Source: Thermogemmatispora carboxidivorans (lineage in GTDB: Bacteria > Chloroflexota > Ktedonobacteria > Ktedonobacterales > Ktedonobacteraceae). From it: a DNA stretch of 64,000 nt. The stretch spans positions 1,054,001-1,118,000 of the forward strand of contig NZ_JNIM01000001.1 in the NCBI RefSeq assembly GCF_000702505.1. The letters are read 5' to 3'. Under the pieces are notes generated by a model, which saw nothing but the letters and a program-made list of their open reading frames with translations, had not been told where the DNA came from and made no database searches. The position numbers and the translations under genes are program-made. This document shows, one piece after another, positions 16,124 through 23,769 of the stretch (position 1 is its first letter; each line of letters opens with the position of its first letter).

Positions 16124-16360
16124 TCACGCTTCTGGCTCTACCTGCAGGGATGAATCCGGGGGTTCTGCTTCAAGCGAGTAGGTCGCCGGCACAGCATGCT
16201 CCCTCTCGTATTCTTCCTCCGCGATCCAGAGTGACAAGTCCCTGGACGGCATGAGGTGTCCTCGAATGAGCAGATCTTGATATGAATTTGCTATGTCAGC
16301 GAGGGCGCTCAGAGCGAACTGCTTCATGTCCTCCCGAAATCCGGGTTCTGCCATTATCAT
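16124..16360 (-). CDS. Small hypothetical protein, paralogue of the 27660 gene
   Basis: 78 residues. The segment SYQDLLIRGHLMPS followed by WIAEEEYE aligns with SFYRQILTRGYIAPS and QIADPMYE of the 27660-27929 product, so it belongs to a duplicated small-gene module (small gene followed by a DPLxxFR gene). Its start overlaps the relaxase stop (ATGATAATG over the TGA), indicating translational coupling; ATG 16354 is equally possible. Function unknown. Confidence 0.6.
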   Translation of the reverse strand: MIMAEPGFREDMKQFALSALADIANSYQDLLIRGHLMPSRDLSLWIAEEEYEREHAVPATYSLEAEPPDSSLQVEPEA

Positions 16361-17508
16361 CCGTCCTTATCCGGCTCGTCAATATCGCGAGCCTGGAAAA
16401 TATACCGGCTTACGAACCGCTCTACGCTTTCCCTGGCACGACTAATCGCGGCCATCGTGCGATAGTAGATGTTCTCAAAGAGCGCCACCGTGCGGTCATA
16501 CCATGCTCCGCTTCCTACCCCATACTCCCGTATTTCTCCCTCCTCCCGGATACTGCGCTCATAATCCCTTACTGCCGGGCTGTTAAATATACTATACGCC
16601 TCTGTGTCTAGATGGGCCTCCGTCTGGCTGCCCTTGCCGGACGTTGTGTGTTCTTCTTCCGCCTTCAGGAGCGCTTCGCTGCGACCGCTCTCTATTTCCC
16701 TCCCTGCGGAGGGCTGACCCTCCATTTCAGCGGATAGTTCAGCATCGATGGCTGCCAGTTCGTTTACGAGCGCCTCTATCTGCTGGTTATGTGCCAGTAC
16801 ATCACGGTTGCGGTCGCCCAACTCGGAAGGCTCCCCTCGTCGCTCCATCGCCGTCGCCTCGACGCCCATATGCGTCGTCGGCTCCTGGTTGATGCCCCGG
16901 TCTGCAAAGCTACGATGGTCCACACGCTCGTCAATACCGGCTTCTTCGAGGTAGGCGTTGATCAAGCCAGCAACGAATTCCCGAAGATGCTCTACTTCCA
17001 GGGGACCAGCCCGGCGGTCGTCCAGCTCGCGGGTTTTCTCTGTAAACCCGTTTTCGTCCATGCGCCGGGTCGAAAACAGGATATGCGCGTGGTAGTTCCG
17101 GTCGTCGCCGTGGCGCGACGGCTCATGCAGGGCAACCGATACCGCAACCCCGTAACGGTCAACCAGGTGAAGCGCAAAATCCCGTGCCAGCGCTTCGCGC
17201 TTGGTTGCGTCGAGCGAGTTGGGCAAGGCAAGTTCGACCTCGCGGGCCAGCCGTGAATTCACCCGGTTGTCTTTCGCCTGCGCCTCGTTCCACAAGCGTT
17301 CCAGATTAGACGCCCATTCCGGTGCCTGCGAAGGCGCGACAATGAAAGAGGCCAGGACGCCGCGCCGCCGCGTATAATCATACGTTTTGTCGAGCTGGTC
17401 ATCATGCATCCGGGTTCCTGCCCGGTAAGCCGCTGCCGCGATGGCGGTGCGACCGCTTGACCGGCTTATGGGCTTTACACTGCAATGATACCAGGTGGCT
17501 GCCCTCAT
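16357..17508 (-). CDS. mobA: MobA/MobL-family relaxase (MOBQ)
   Basis: 383 residues. The N-terminal relaxase domain shows MRAATWYHCSVKPISRSSG, AIAAAAYRAG, and the metal-binding NYHAHILFSTRR near residue 140 (HxH motif). These enzymes nick oriT with a Tyr nucleophile and stay covalently linked to the transferred strand. The C-terminal ~150 residues are charged and helical with no helicase or primase domain, so it is shorter than TraA or RSF1010 MobA. A strong AAGGAG precedes the ATG at 17508. The RSF1010-like oriT about 220 bp upstream is the expected substrate. It heads an operon with three small genes and the coupling ATPase. Confidence 0.88.
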   Translation of the reverse strand: MRAATWYHCSVKPISRSSGRTAIAAAAYRAGTRMHDDQLDKTYDYTRRRGVLASFIVAPSQAPEWASNLERLWNEAQAKDNRVNSRLAREVELALPNSLDATKREALARDFALHLVDRYGVAVSVALHEPSRHGDDRNYHAHILFSTRRMDENGFTEKTRELDDRRAGPLEVEHLREFVAGLINAYLEEAGIDERVDHRSFADRGINQEPTTHMGVEATAMERRGEPSELGDRNRDVLAHNQQIEALVNELAAIDAELSAEMEGQPSAGREIESGRSEALLKAEEEHTTSGKGSQTEAHLDTEAYSIFNSPAVRDYERSIREEGEIREYGVGSGAWYDRTVALFENIYYRTMAAISRARESVERFVSRYIFQARDIDEPDKDG

Positions 17509-17529
17509 GCGCTGCTCCTTCAGGCCCTA

Positions 17530-17740
17530 TTAACGCCGGATCACCGCAGGGTCAAGGGGCAGGCACGCCCCTTGTTGCGGGTGTCGGGGGTGCAATCACC
17601 CCTGACGCTGGGAGGTCAAGGAGGGGCAGGCACGCCCCGCCTTGTCGAGGGTTCTCAGGGGCGTGAAAGCCCTTGAGGCAGGGTGCAGGGGTGCAACCCA
17701 CTGCCGCACAGCAAACGCAGTTTGCGTAAGTGCGCCCTTC
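17530..17740 (+). other. oriT: Origin of transfer (oriT), RSF1010-like
   Basis: GTAAGTGCGCCCT at 17726-17738 matches the nic region of RSF1010/R1162-type oriT, and it is preceded immediately by the inverted repeat GCAAAC-GCA-GTTTGC (17711-17725), exactly the arrangement known for MOBQ relaxases. The nick is expected within or beside GCGCCC. The flank toward the relaxase holds more hairpins, including AAGGGGC-AGGCAC-GCCCCTT and a related copy GGGGC-AGGCAC-GCCCC. The region lies directly upstream of the relaxase gene. Confidence 0.85.
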
Positions 17741-17855
17741 GGGTTCCCTACCATCACTATCAACGCTGCATAGCCTGGAAATTCTACCCCGCCCGCTCAG
17801 CCTGCCGCAAACCCTGTGCTATCCCAGCGCCTGTACTCACTGGCAAGAAAAAACG

Positions 17856-17899
17856 GAAGCGCCTGCGGCGCGAGGGCAGTAGGAAGAAAAAGGGGGGCT
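17856..17899. repeat. 44-bp inverted repeat, right copy
   Basis: Reverse complement of 15093-15136 with one mismatch. Together they enclose the relaxase, three small genes and oriT, about 2.8 kb. Confidence 0.75.
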
Positions 17900-17900
17900 A

Positions 17901-17937
17901 CTGGAACTCCGCAGATGTTCTACGGCAAGATAGCAGC
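17901..17937 (+). repeat. 37-bp direct repeat of an internal piece of the HD gene
   Basis: Identical to 18540-18576 inside the HD-domain gene, where it encodes GTPQMFYGKIAA. The copy here lies in the intergenic region directly beside the 44-bp repeat, as if a fragment of the neighbouring gene was copied or left behind during rearrangement. Confidence 0.7.
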
Positions 17938-17999
17938 TCCCGCTCGGCGGCAGGCACCTATTTTATTGATTAGCGTTAACACTTTTTTAAGTAGAACTA

Positions 18000-18040
18000 T
18001 GCCATAGTGAATTTTTTGATGATATGGGATCACTATGGCA
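18000..18040 (+). promoter_or_regulatory. 11-bp inverted repeat covering a start codon
   Basis: TGCCATAGTGA (18000-18010) and TCACTATGGCA (18030-18040) are perfect complements. The ATG of the HD-domain gene at 18035 lies in the right arm, so the mRNA hairpin would bury the start codon, or the DNA palindrome could be an operator. The spacer is AT-rich. Confidence 0.5.
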
Positions 18041-19600
18041 CGCACATATACAGAAAGAAGACAGCAGATTATTGATCTTACAGACTATCAAGGTCCGTCC
18101 AGGCCGGAGCAAGAGCCAGAAGCCGTTTATAAAGCGATCGTACATGCACTTAACGAGGACTCTGAATTAGGTTTCTCGCCCTTTGAACTACAGCTTGCCA
18201 CCATGATGATGACCGCGCTCAGCGCCACCCGGCGTGCTCGTGGCAACCCTTATATTTCCCCGGAACAAAGCGGCAACACGGCAGAGCATTCCGCCCATAC
18301 AGTCGTCGAGTGGGATCATCTCTTCGAGCGTGTTGGAGCTAACGATCCGGGCACATATGAGTCTCGCTGCCAGGGTGCCCGTGCTGCGCTGGTGCATGAT
18401 TGGGGGGAGATTCTCGGCGAGGCGAGCGTACTTTCTTCCCGCCTCCTGGAAGGCGGTTCCATCGACTCAAACGGGCTGTGTAACCATGAACTGGATATAT
18501 GCAAATATGCCATTTACCTTGCTGCCTGCTGCGCTGTTGCTGGAACTCCGCAGATGTTCTACGGCAAGATAGCAGCGCTCGCCGCCGAGGCGGACGTGGC
18601 AACGCGCGGCTATGCTAAAATCCCCTCTATCCTGGCTCGTGAATGGCGGGAAATTGAGACGGCCAGAGCGTCCCTGGCCCCCGAACAGACACGGGCAGCG
18701 CAGAAGTTTGTCGCGCTGATCGAATACGCCGAGCAGGAAAAAGGCCAGGATTTCTTTCATACCCTGATGAAAAGTATCGAGCACCTGCAAGGTACGACCG
18801 CCATAAAAGAGCACGCGACGAGCTATGTGCAGGGCGTCAAGGACGGAAAAGAGGTCTATAAACCATTTATTGGGTTAGCTCAAACGACCAGATCACAGCC
18901 AGCTCAGGTGTCAAGCAAAGGCTTGCCCCTTGTGGACCCTACGGTCACGGTTGATAGTATCTTCGCGACCGGTAACTTTTTTTATAACGAAGCAGATCTA
19001 GGTCAGATCTGGAGATTGGCCGGGAATGACCCGATTAGGCAGGCGCTTGCGCGACAGCATATCATTGATGTGTATGCGACCCTTGCTGACTACCTGGACC
19101 AGAAGGTATCGGTGTTCAGACGATTCGATCAAAAAGCTGCCAGTCAGGATCAACTCCACCGCCTGGTACAGGACATCGGTATCACGAAAGAAGGGATTCA
19201 GCCGGGTGCGCCATCCGAAAGCTACGCAGCTCTGCTCCAGCAGTTCAAAAGCTTTCGCCACTGCAATGGAAGTGTCAGAAGCGGCCTTCTGCCTGGCGAG
19301 GCTCTGTTCCCGATTGAAACTGCCAGCAGGATAAAACGCCTCTACCGGACGGCCATAGAATTGGTACGGCAGGACAAGTTTCACCCGCTTCCTGGCGAAG
19401 TCCTGTTCACAATGGACAACGCCGGTACGCAGCAGGCCATCGCTGCCAATCCCACCGCCGTTGCTGAACATAAGGCGCTCTTGGAGGCGTTTAACAAAGG
19501 AGCGCCTGCAGATCCGTCCTTGTCGGCACTGGATTCGCCGCCGATCACCCCTCTGACTCCTCCGGCGAGGTTAACACAGCGCCAGAGCAGGGAGCGCTGA
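18035..19600 (+). CDS. HD-domain-like protein, large, function unknown
   Basis: 521 residues. The N-terminal half has features of an HD phosphohydrolase: helix with HSAHTVVEWDHL, then ALVHDWGEILGEASV near residue 115, which resembles the HD metal motif of YfbR-like nucleotidases (HDxxE...GE). The C-terminal ~300 residues match nothing I know; the tail is Pro/Thr-rich. The gene lies between oriT and traD on the opposite strand to the relaxase operon. A plausible role is nucleotide or signal hydrolysis, but only the HD motif supports this. The start codon is inside a palindrome. A 37-bp internal segment is repeated upstream of the gene. Confidence 0.55.
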   Translation: MARTYTERRQQIIDLTDYQGPSRPEQEPEAVYKAIVHALNEDSELGFSPFELQLATMMMTALSATRRARGNPYISPEQSGNTAEHSAHTVVEWDHLFERVGANDPGTYESRCQGARAALVHDWGEILGEASVLSSRLLEGGSIDSNGLCNHELDICKYAIYLAACCAVAGTPQMFYGKIAALAAEADVATRGYAKIPSILAREWREIETARASLAPEQTRAAQKFVALIEYAEQEKGQDFFHTLMKSIEHLQGTTAIKEHATSYVQGVKDGKEVYKPFIGLAQTTRSQPAQVSSKGLPLVDPTVTVDSIFATGNFFYNEADLGQIWRLAGNDPIRQALARQHIIDVYATLADYLDQKVSVFRRFDQKAASQDQLHRLVQDIGITKEGIQPGAPSESYAALLQQFKSFRHCNGSVRSGLLPGEALFPIETASRIKRLYRTAIELVRQDKFHPLPGEVLFTMDNAGTQQAIAANPTAVAEHKALLEAFNKGAPADPSLSALDSPPITPLTPPARLTQRQSRER

Positions 19601-19664
19601 AAGGGCGGACATCCGCTATTGCAGGGCGGCATAAGAGAAGATACACTGTTACTCGGAGGTGCAG

Positions 19665-19970
19665 ATGTCAAACCCCCGAATAGAGAAACTGCTCGCTAAG
19701 AAGAAGGCCATCGAGGCCCAAATACGGCGGGAGCAAAACCGCGATCGCGCACGCGATCGCAAAGCCGATACCCGGCGCAAAATTCTGGCGGGCGCGTGGG
19801 TACTCGCCGAAACGGAAAAGCGACCTGACTTCAAGGAGTTTGTCCTTCAGCAGCTCGACCGCTTCCTTCGCCGAGCTGATGAACGCGCCCTTTTCGACCT
19901 GCCTCCCCTTCCCCAAGGGGACGCCAGCGCTCCCCATCACCCCCTTCCTCCTGGGCCAGCCGACAAGTAG
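19665..19970 (+). CDS. TraD-like conjugal transfer accessory protein
   Basis: About 101 residues from ATG 19665 with CGGAGG five bases upstream; a GTG at 19659 is in frame. Basic helical N-terminus (KLLAKKKAIEAQIRREQNRDRARDRK) followed by ADTRRKILAGAWVLAE, the core of the small TraD family found beside TraA/MobA relaxases in Rhizobiales-type elements. TraD proteins are thought to aid relaxosome function. The C-terminal DLPPLPQGDASAPHHPLPP is unusual: it is encoded by the 51-bp repeat (copy B) inserted near the end of the gene. Confidence 0.7.
   Translation: MSNPRIEKLLAKKKAIEAQIRREQNRDRARDRKADTRRKILAGAWVLAETEKRPDFKEFVLQQLDRFLRRADERALFDLPPLPQGDASAPHHPLPPGPADK
19898..19948 (-). repeat. 51-bp inverted repeat, copy B
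   Basis: Exact reverse complement of 10684-10734. Here it lies inside the traD-like gene and is translated on the plus strand as a Pro-rich C-terminal extension, while the minus strand again carries a ribosome site and ATG. Confidence 0.8.
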
Positions 19971-20084
19971 GCCAGCACCGCAAAGGGCAGGAGGGGGAAG
20001 ACTGTGATTCGGAGCAGCTTGCTTATTGCATAACCATATACTTTGGCCTAGAAAAGAGGGGCAGGCTATTTAGAGAGGATTATT

Positions 20085-20498
20085 ATGAGAGTATGTGTCT
20101 CTGTTTTAATTACAACATTGATATGTATATTGCTTTCTATAGCAGCTATCAGAGAAATGTGGTTTCATGAGCAGAGATTCAAACTACAAATATTGCAGGA
20201 GCAGATAGCGCTCGCTGACCTGCGCTGTCAGAAAGCCCTCCGAGGTAGTGCAATTACTGAATGTGAGAATATCAGCTCGGAGGCACTGTTCGAGCTAGGC
20301 CAGCTACCGGACAGAGACATCATAAGGCAGCTCGATGCAAGGCAACTGGAGCTGGTTAAAGCCTATGAGAGAGGTGACATTAAAGAGGAAGAAAAAAATA
20401 AAGCCCTGGAGCAGCTCCAGATTGAGACCACAAGCAGACTGAATGCCGCTGAGTCTCACATGCCACTCAGCCCTTTTGACTTCCTTTTCACTTACTAG
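20085..20498 (+). CDS. Small membrane-anchored coiled-coil protein
   Basis: 137 residues with a GAGAGGA site upstream of ATG 20085. The N-terminus VLITTLICILLSIAAIREMW is one hydrophobic anchor, then a charged helical region (QRFKLQILQEQIALADLRCQKAL and a second helix ELVKAYERGDIKEEEKNKALEQLQIE) facing one side of the membrane. Its base composition is more AT-rich than neighbours, suggesting separate acquisition. It converges with the methyltransferase operon. No family recognised. Confidence 0.6.
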   Translation: MRVCVSVLITTLICILLSIAAIREMWFHEQRFKLQILQEQIALADLRCQKALRGSAITECENISSEALFELGQLPDRDIIRQLDARQLELVKAYERGDIKEEEKNKALEQLQIETTSRLNAAESHMPLSPFDFLFTY

Positions 20499-20578
20499 CC
20501 TTCCCGAATAGGAGCGCCTGCGCTGAGCGCTCTCCTCTACAGCCTCGGCTTCATAAATACCTTTGTCATTGGACGTTT

Positions 20579-21226
20579 TCATGGGCGGCGCTCCTCTGCC
20601 AGCCTCTTGCTGGCAATGGCGTGGTATTTCTCATCGAGTTCTATACCGATGTAGCTGCGGCCAAGCGACCTGGCCGCAACCAGCGAACTACCACTGCCGC
20701 TGAAAGGGTCGCAGACCAGACCGCCCGGCTTTGAGAACGTCTCGACCAAGGGCAGAAGCACTGACAGGGGCTTCTGTGTCGGGTGCAGTTTGTTGCCGCT
20801 GTACGTCCAGTCAAGAACATCACCGATGACATACTCCGGCTTGTGGGGATAGCCTTTCGCCAGAAGGTGAGCGCATTCGTGTTGCCCGCGCAGGTATCCG
20901 CTGCGGGACGTGTAGCGCTTCGGGAATGCCAGATGCCCGATAACCCGGAAACCTGCGGCGCGGTACGCGGCCAGGAACAAATCCGCCTTAGCCCAGCCGT
21001 AGAAACTCACCGCATAGCTGTGACGCTCCAGTACGCGATAGATTTCCGCAAAGGCCGGCTCCAGCCAATCAGTATTATCGTCGTTTGGGACAGTACGCCC
21101 GTCACGCGCCTGGTATGAAATGCCATAAGGCGGGTCTGTCAGCACGAAGTTCACCGATCTAGCCGGAAGCTGAGGCAGCACCTTGAGGCAATCGCCATTG
21201 ATGATGGTGTTGAGAAAAGCGGTCAT
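20579..21226 (-). CDS. Orphan DNA methyltransferase (DPPY type)
   Basis: 215 residues. LTDPPYGISY near residue 30 is the catalytic DPPY motif, and CDPFSGSGSSLVAA with YIGIELD near the C-terminus is the SAM-binding FxGxG region, so the order is catalytic-first (beta-like class). HPTQKPL precedes the SAM site, as usual. It methylates an amino group of adenine or cytosine in a short target. There is no restriction enzyme beside it, so it is probably a protective methylase of the element. It is the last gene of a minus-strand operon after DUF736 and two small genes and overlaps the preceding one by 4 bp. Confidence 0.88.
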   Translation of the reverse strand: MTAFLNTIINGDCLKVLPQLPARSVNFVLTDPPYGISYQARDGRTVPNDDNTDWLEPAFAEIYRVLERHSYAVSFYGWAKADLFLAAYRAAGFRVIGHLAFPKRYTSRSGYLRGQHECAHLLAKGYPHKPEYVIGDVLDWTYSGNKLHPTQKPLSVLLPLVETFSKPGGLVCDPFSGSGSSLVAARSLGRSYIGIELDEKYHAIASKRLAEERRP

Positions 21227-21465
21227 ATCGCGCCTCCCTTATACTCGGCCTGCTCGGCCTCGAAGTGCATTTCCGCACGCATAAGCGTGTTATCAACGTC
21301 ATGTCCCAGATGCTTTTGCAGGTGGAGGAGGTCAGCAATCAGGTCGCTGGCGTCCGTGTCATAATATATTTCCGGCCAGTCCCATCGCGGCTCATCTTTG
21401 GCCTCGAAATAGGCTTTTAATGCGGCTTTGGCGTGGGCAAGGCGTTCTTCCATTGTCATTGGCAT
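21223..21465 (-). CDS. Small hypothetical protein in the methylase operon
   Basis: About 80 residues from ATG 21465, which follows AAGGAGG; the open frame continues upstream to 21498 without a better start. Acidic and helical (MEERLAHAKAALKAYFEAKDE, DASDLIADLLHLQKHLGHD). It sits between the 84-residue gene and the methyltransferase and overlaps the latter by four bases. It may be an accessory factor, but nothing in the sequence identifies one. Confidence 0.6.
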   Translation of the reverse strand: MPMTMEERLAHAKAALKAYFEAKDEPRWDWPEIYYDTDASDLIADLLHLQKHLGHDVDNTLMRAEMHFEAEQAEYKGGAI

Positions 21466-21466
21466 A

Positions 21467-21721
21467 TTATTGGCCCTCCTTCTCTGGAAACAGATCATCG
21501 GCGATGGTTTCGATGAAAAGCCAGTTCATGCCGATTTCAGCATCGTGCTTGCTCATGCACCTTTCCAGCACTTGCATGGATTGCTCCGCCGTAAGGTCAG
21601 GCCGTACCATCTGTACATCGTCGGTATGCCACAAAGAGGCTCCCCAGCCTCGCGCCGCCAGAATTTCTCGGATTTGTTCCAGGGTAATCTCTTCTAATGC
21701 ACATTTTGTCGTATTCGTCAT
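21467..21721 (-). CDS. Small hypothetical protein in the methylase operon
   Basis: 84 residues, acidic, with an N-terminal helix (LEEITLEQIREILAARGWG) and a second part VRPDLTAEQSMQVLERCMSKHD that looks like a compact alpha fold. It is second in the operon after DUF736, and its stop lies one base before the start of the next gene. The type is common as uncharacterised cargo on plasmids and integrative elements. No function assigned. Confidence 0.6.
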   Translation of the reverse strand: MTNTTKCALEEITLEQIREILAARGWGASLWHTDDVQMVRPDLTAEQSMQVLERCMSKHDAEIGMNWLFIETIADDLFPEKEGQ

Positions 21722-21782
21722 AAAAAATCCTTTTCAATTTTTGAGGTTGAGAGGGCGGAGGGTTGACTCCGCCCTCCGGGCG

Positions 21783-22082
21783 TTAGTTGCGCTCACGGCT
21801 GTAGGTGAGGACGTGATTCCCGGCTTCGGTCTCGAAGAGGGCGCAATTGATCGAGATGGTGGGATCTTCGATCAGGACCGACAGGAACTCCTTGCCGTCC
21901 TTGCTGGTCTTCTTCCACGCCGCGCCGATCTCGCGGTCGCCAGTGAGCACCCGGAAATCCGGGGATTTGTCGCTTGGCTTGCTGCTTACCGCTTCAAGCG
22001 CCGCCTGAATGGTGAACAGAAGCGTTTCTACCTTGCCTACATAATCTCCGCCTACTTTTCTGAAATTTCCGATAATCATCAT
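21783..22082 (-). CDS. DUF736 family protein
   Basis: 99 residues from ATG 22082 (AAAAGGAG upstream); the long open extension to 22352 is not coding-like. MMIIGNFRKVGGDYVGKVETL at the start, IGAAWKKTSKDGKEFLSV in the middle and LFETEAGNHVLTY at the end match the DUF736 pattern. These small OB-like proteins are widespread in conjugative elements of Alphaproteobacteria, usually near traA/trbJ or repA genes; their role is unknown. It heads the methyltransferase operon and is preceded by a ~490-nt non-coding leader. Confidence 0.75.
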   Translation of the reverse strand: MMIIGNFRKVGGDYVGKVETLLFTIQAALEAVSSKPSDKSPDFRVLTGDREIGAAWKKTSKDGKEFLSVLIEDPTISINCALFETEAGNHVLTYSRERN

Positions 22083-22571
22083 GTTTCTCCTTTTTACGTT
22101 GTGAGGCCGCACCATGCGACTTCTTGACGGCAACCAGAGCGGCAAGGGCAGAGGGTAGGAGCAACAGGAATTTTGGCTGCGCGAGGAATGAGCCATCAGG
22201 CTCAGGGGAAAATTCCTGTTGAGGTTGACCGGCTCCGCTCCCCTGGCTTTGCCAGGTTGCCAGATCAAGGAGTGCAGTGGAGCGCGAACTGAAAAAGGAG
22301 AGGTGATGGAGGCAGAGCTAAGGAGAGGGCGGGTTATGGAGGGCAGCGCCATCCTGTGCAGGCCAGGGCGATGGTGCAGGTGATCGCCAGAGAACGGCGA
22401 AGGTGGGCGGCGAGGAAATTCTGATCGGGGGAGGCGCGGCGTCTGAACGCCTTGGCGGATGGGCGAGAGCGGTTGACATGGGGGCCAACCAAAATTGCGT
22501 AATCTTAATCAAAAATTAGTAAATACCTAATATGATGTTTCTGTAAGCTAAACAAAACCAAAGGCAATACT
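22083..22571. promoter_or_regulatory. Non-coding divergent region with a long hairpin
   Basis: No convincing gene in 489 bp. It holds the perfect 13-bp inverted repeat CAACAGGAATTTT (22162-22174) / AAAATTCCTGTTG (22209-22221), a smaller hairpin CCTGGCTTTGCCAGG after it, and TTGACA at 22473. It must carry promoters for the DUF736 operon and for the gene at 22572. The large hairpin could act in replication, regulation or as a small RNA. Confidence 0.45.
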
Positions 22572-22817
22572 ATGTCAGAAATTGAAGATAACAGATTTAC
22601 TCCTGAGCAGCAGGCGGCGCTTGAAGCCATGAAAAAAGGCTATCAAAACAGATCTCCTGATGATAAGTCTCCGGCAGAGATAGAAGAGGCCAAAACAGAT
22701 AACAGGTTGAATTTCGCCAAGTATCTCGTCGAGCAGGGAAAGCTCAATGAGGGAGATGGGCAGAAGCCTGGCCCCACCCCCGGAGGAGGCGAGAAAGGCG
22801 GACGTGGCAGGGGATAA
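22572..22817 (+). CDS. Small hydrophilic protein upstream of the prepilin
   Basis: 81 residues, highly charged, with an N-terminal helix (DNRFTPEQQAALEAMKKGY) and a disordered Gly/Pro-rich tail ending GGGEKGGRGRG. A weak AAAGG lies upstream. Its 3' end overlaps the start of the prepilin gene by about 70 bp in another frame, so one of the two starts may be wrong or the genes are coupled. No family recognised. Confidence 0.45.
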   Translation: MSEIEDNRFTPEQQAALEAMKKGYQNRSPDDKSPAEIEEAKTDNRLNFAKYLVEQGKLNEGDGQKPGPTPGGGEKGGRGRG

Positions 22818-23733
22818 AACATCCGGTTTTACCCTCATCGAGCTTTCGATCGTGCTGGTAATTATCGGTCTGATCGTTGGCGGGGTGCTGGCTGGCCAGC
22901 ACCTAATCAGCGCGGCGGCGGTGCGCTCGCAGATCAGCCAGATCAACAGCTATAACGCAGCGGTCTATGTTTTCGAGGGGAAATATGGCGGTCTGCCCGG
23001 CGATATTCCTGACCCTGCGGCAAGCCAGTACGGGTTGCAGGCCAGGGGGCAATACGCCGGGCAAGGCGATGGCAACGGCATCATTGAAGGTAATTGCGCC
23101 AATAGCGCTGGCGCTAACAGCGGATTCACAACGGGATGTGGGGAAATCCCTGTTTTCTTCGAGGATCTGACAGCAGCAGGTCTTACAGACACCTCGATAG
23201 TCCCTGTGCAGGGGGCGGGCGGCGTCTGGTATCCGAGTACATGGGCGGGAACCTGGCTGGCAGGGGATAGCGCAGTGGCTACTTTTTTCCCGCATGGGAA
23301 GCTCGCCCCTAACTTATTCATCTATGTTTTTAGCTACAATTCAACGAATTATTTCGGGCTGTCCACGATTGACGCAGTGGCCTGGACGTCCGGCACTACC
23401 GTGGGGCCAGGCATCACAGTCCAGCAGGCATATGCCATTGACAGCAAGATGGACGATGGCATGCCGCAATCGGGCAGCGTCACGGCGTGCTACGTAAACT
23501 ATAACGTCGTCGGTTACCAGGCCGTATGGGCCGCTGGGGCGTCGGGAGGAACTGCGAATCAGGGAGCCAATGGCAATAGCGGTCCCGGCTATAACTGCGT
23601 GCCGACCGTAGCGGCAACAGCTTACGCACCCACGAACTGCTATGACAATAGCAATGTGACTGGCCCTCAGAGGTATTCAGTCGCCAACAACGCCAACCTG
23701 CCCAACTGCGCACTGTCTTTCAGGTTCCAGTAA
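22747..23733 (+). CDS. Type IV prepilin-like protein
   Basis: 328 residues from ATG 22747 (AGGGA seven bases upstream); ATG 22756 is in frame. A hydrophilic leader of ~27 residues ends TSG before FTLIELSIVLVIIGLIVGG, a textbook class III signal with Glu at +5. The following helix (AVRSQISQINSYNAAVYVFEGKYGGLPGDI) is the pattern seen in many alphaproteobacterial pilin-like proteins. The C-terminal ~250 residues are Gly/Asn-rich with several Cys that could form disulfides. It probably forms a pilus subunit together with the Glu-less adhesin at 10695, using the host's prepilin peptidase and assembly machine. It is large for a major pilin. Confidence 0.8.
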   Translation: MREMGRSLAPPPEEARKADVAGDKTSGFTLIELSIVLVIIGLIVGGVLAGQHLISAAAVRSQISQINSYNAAVYVFEGKYGGLPGDIPDPAASQYGLQARGQYAGQGDGNGIIEGNCANSAGANSGFTTGCGEIPVFFEDLTAAGLTDTSIVPVQGAGGVWYPSTWAGTWLAGDSAVATFFPHGKLAPNLFIYVFSYNSTNYFGLSTIDAVAWTSGTTVGPGITVQQAYAIDSKMDDGMPQSGSVTACYVNYNVVGYQAVWAAGASGGTANQGANGNSGPGYNCVPTVAATAYAPTNCYDNSNVTGPQRYSVANNANLPNCALSFRFQ

Positions 23734-23769
23734 CATACATCCGTTGAGCCGGGAGGCGCAGCGTGGCGA

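Noticed and set aside
17683..18007. Short plus-strand ORFs between oriT and the HD gene
   Set aside because: Their only protein-like piece is the 37-bp copy of the HD gene and the 44-bp repeat; no ribosome site.
22318..22512. Small minus-strand ORF
   Set aside because: No ribosome site and Ser/Pro-rich composition of a chance frame in a G-rich non-coding region.
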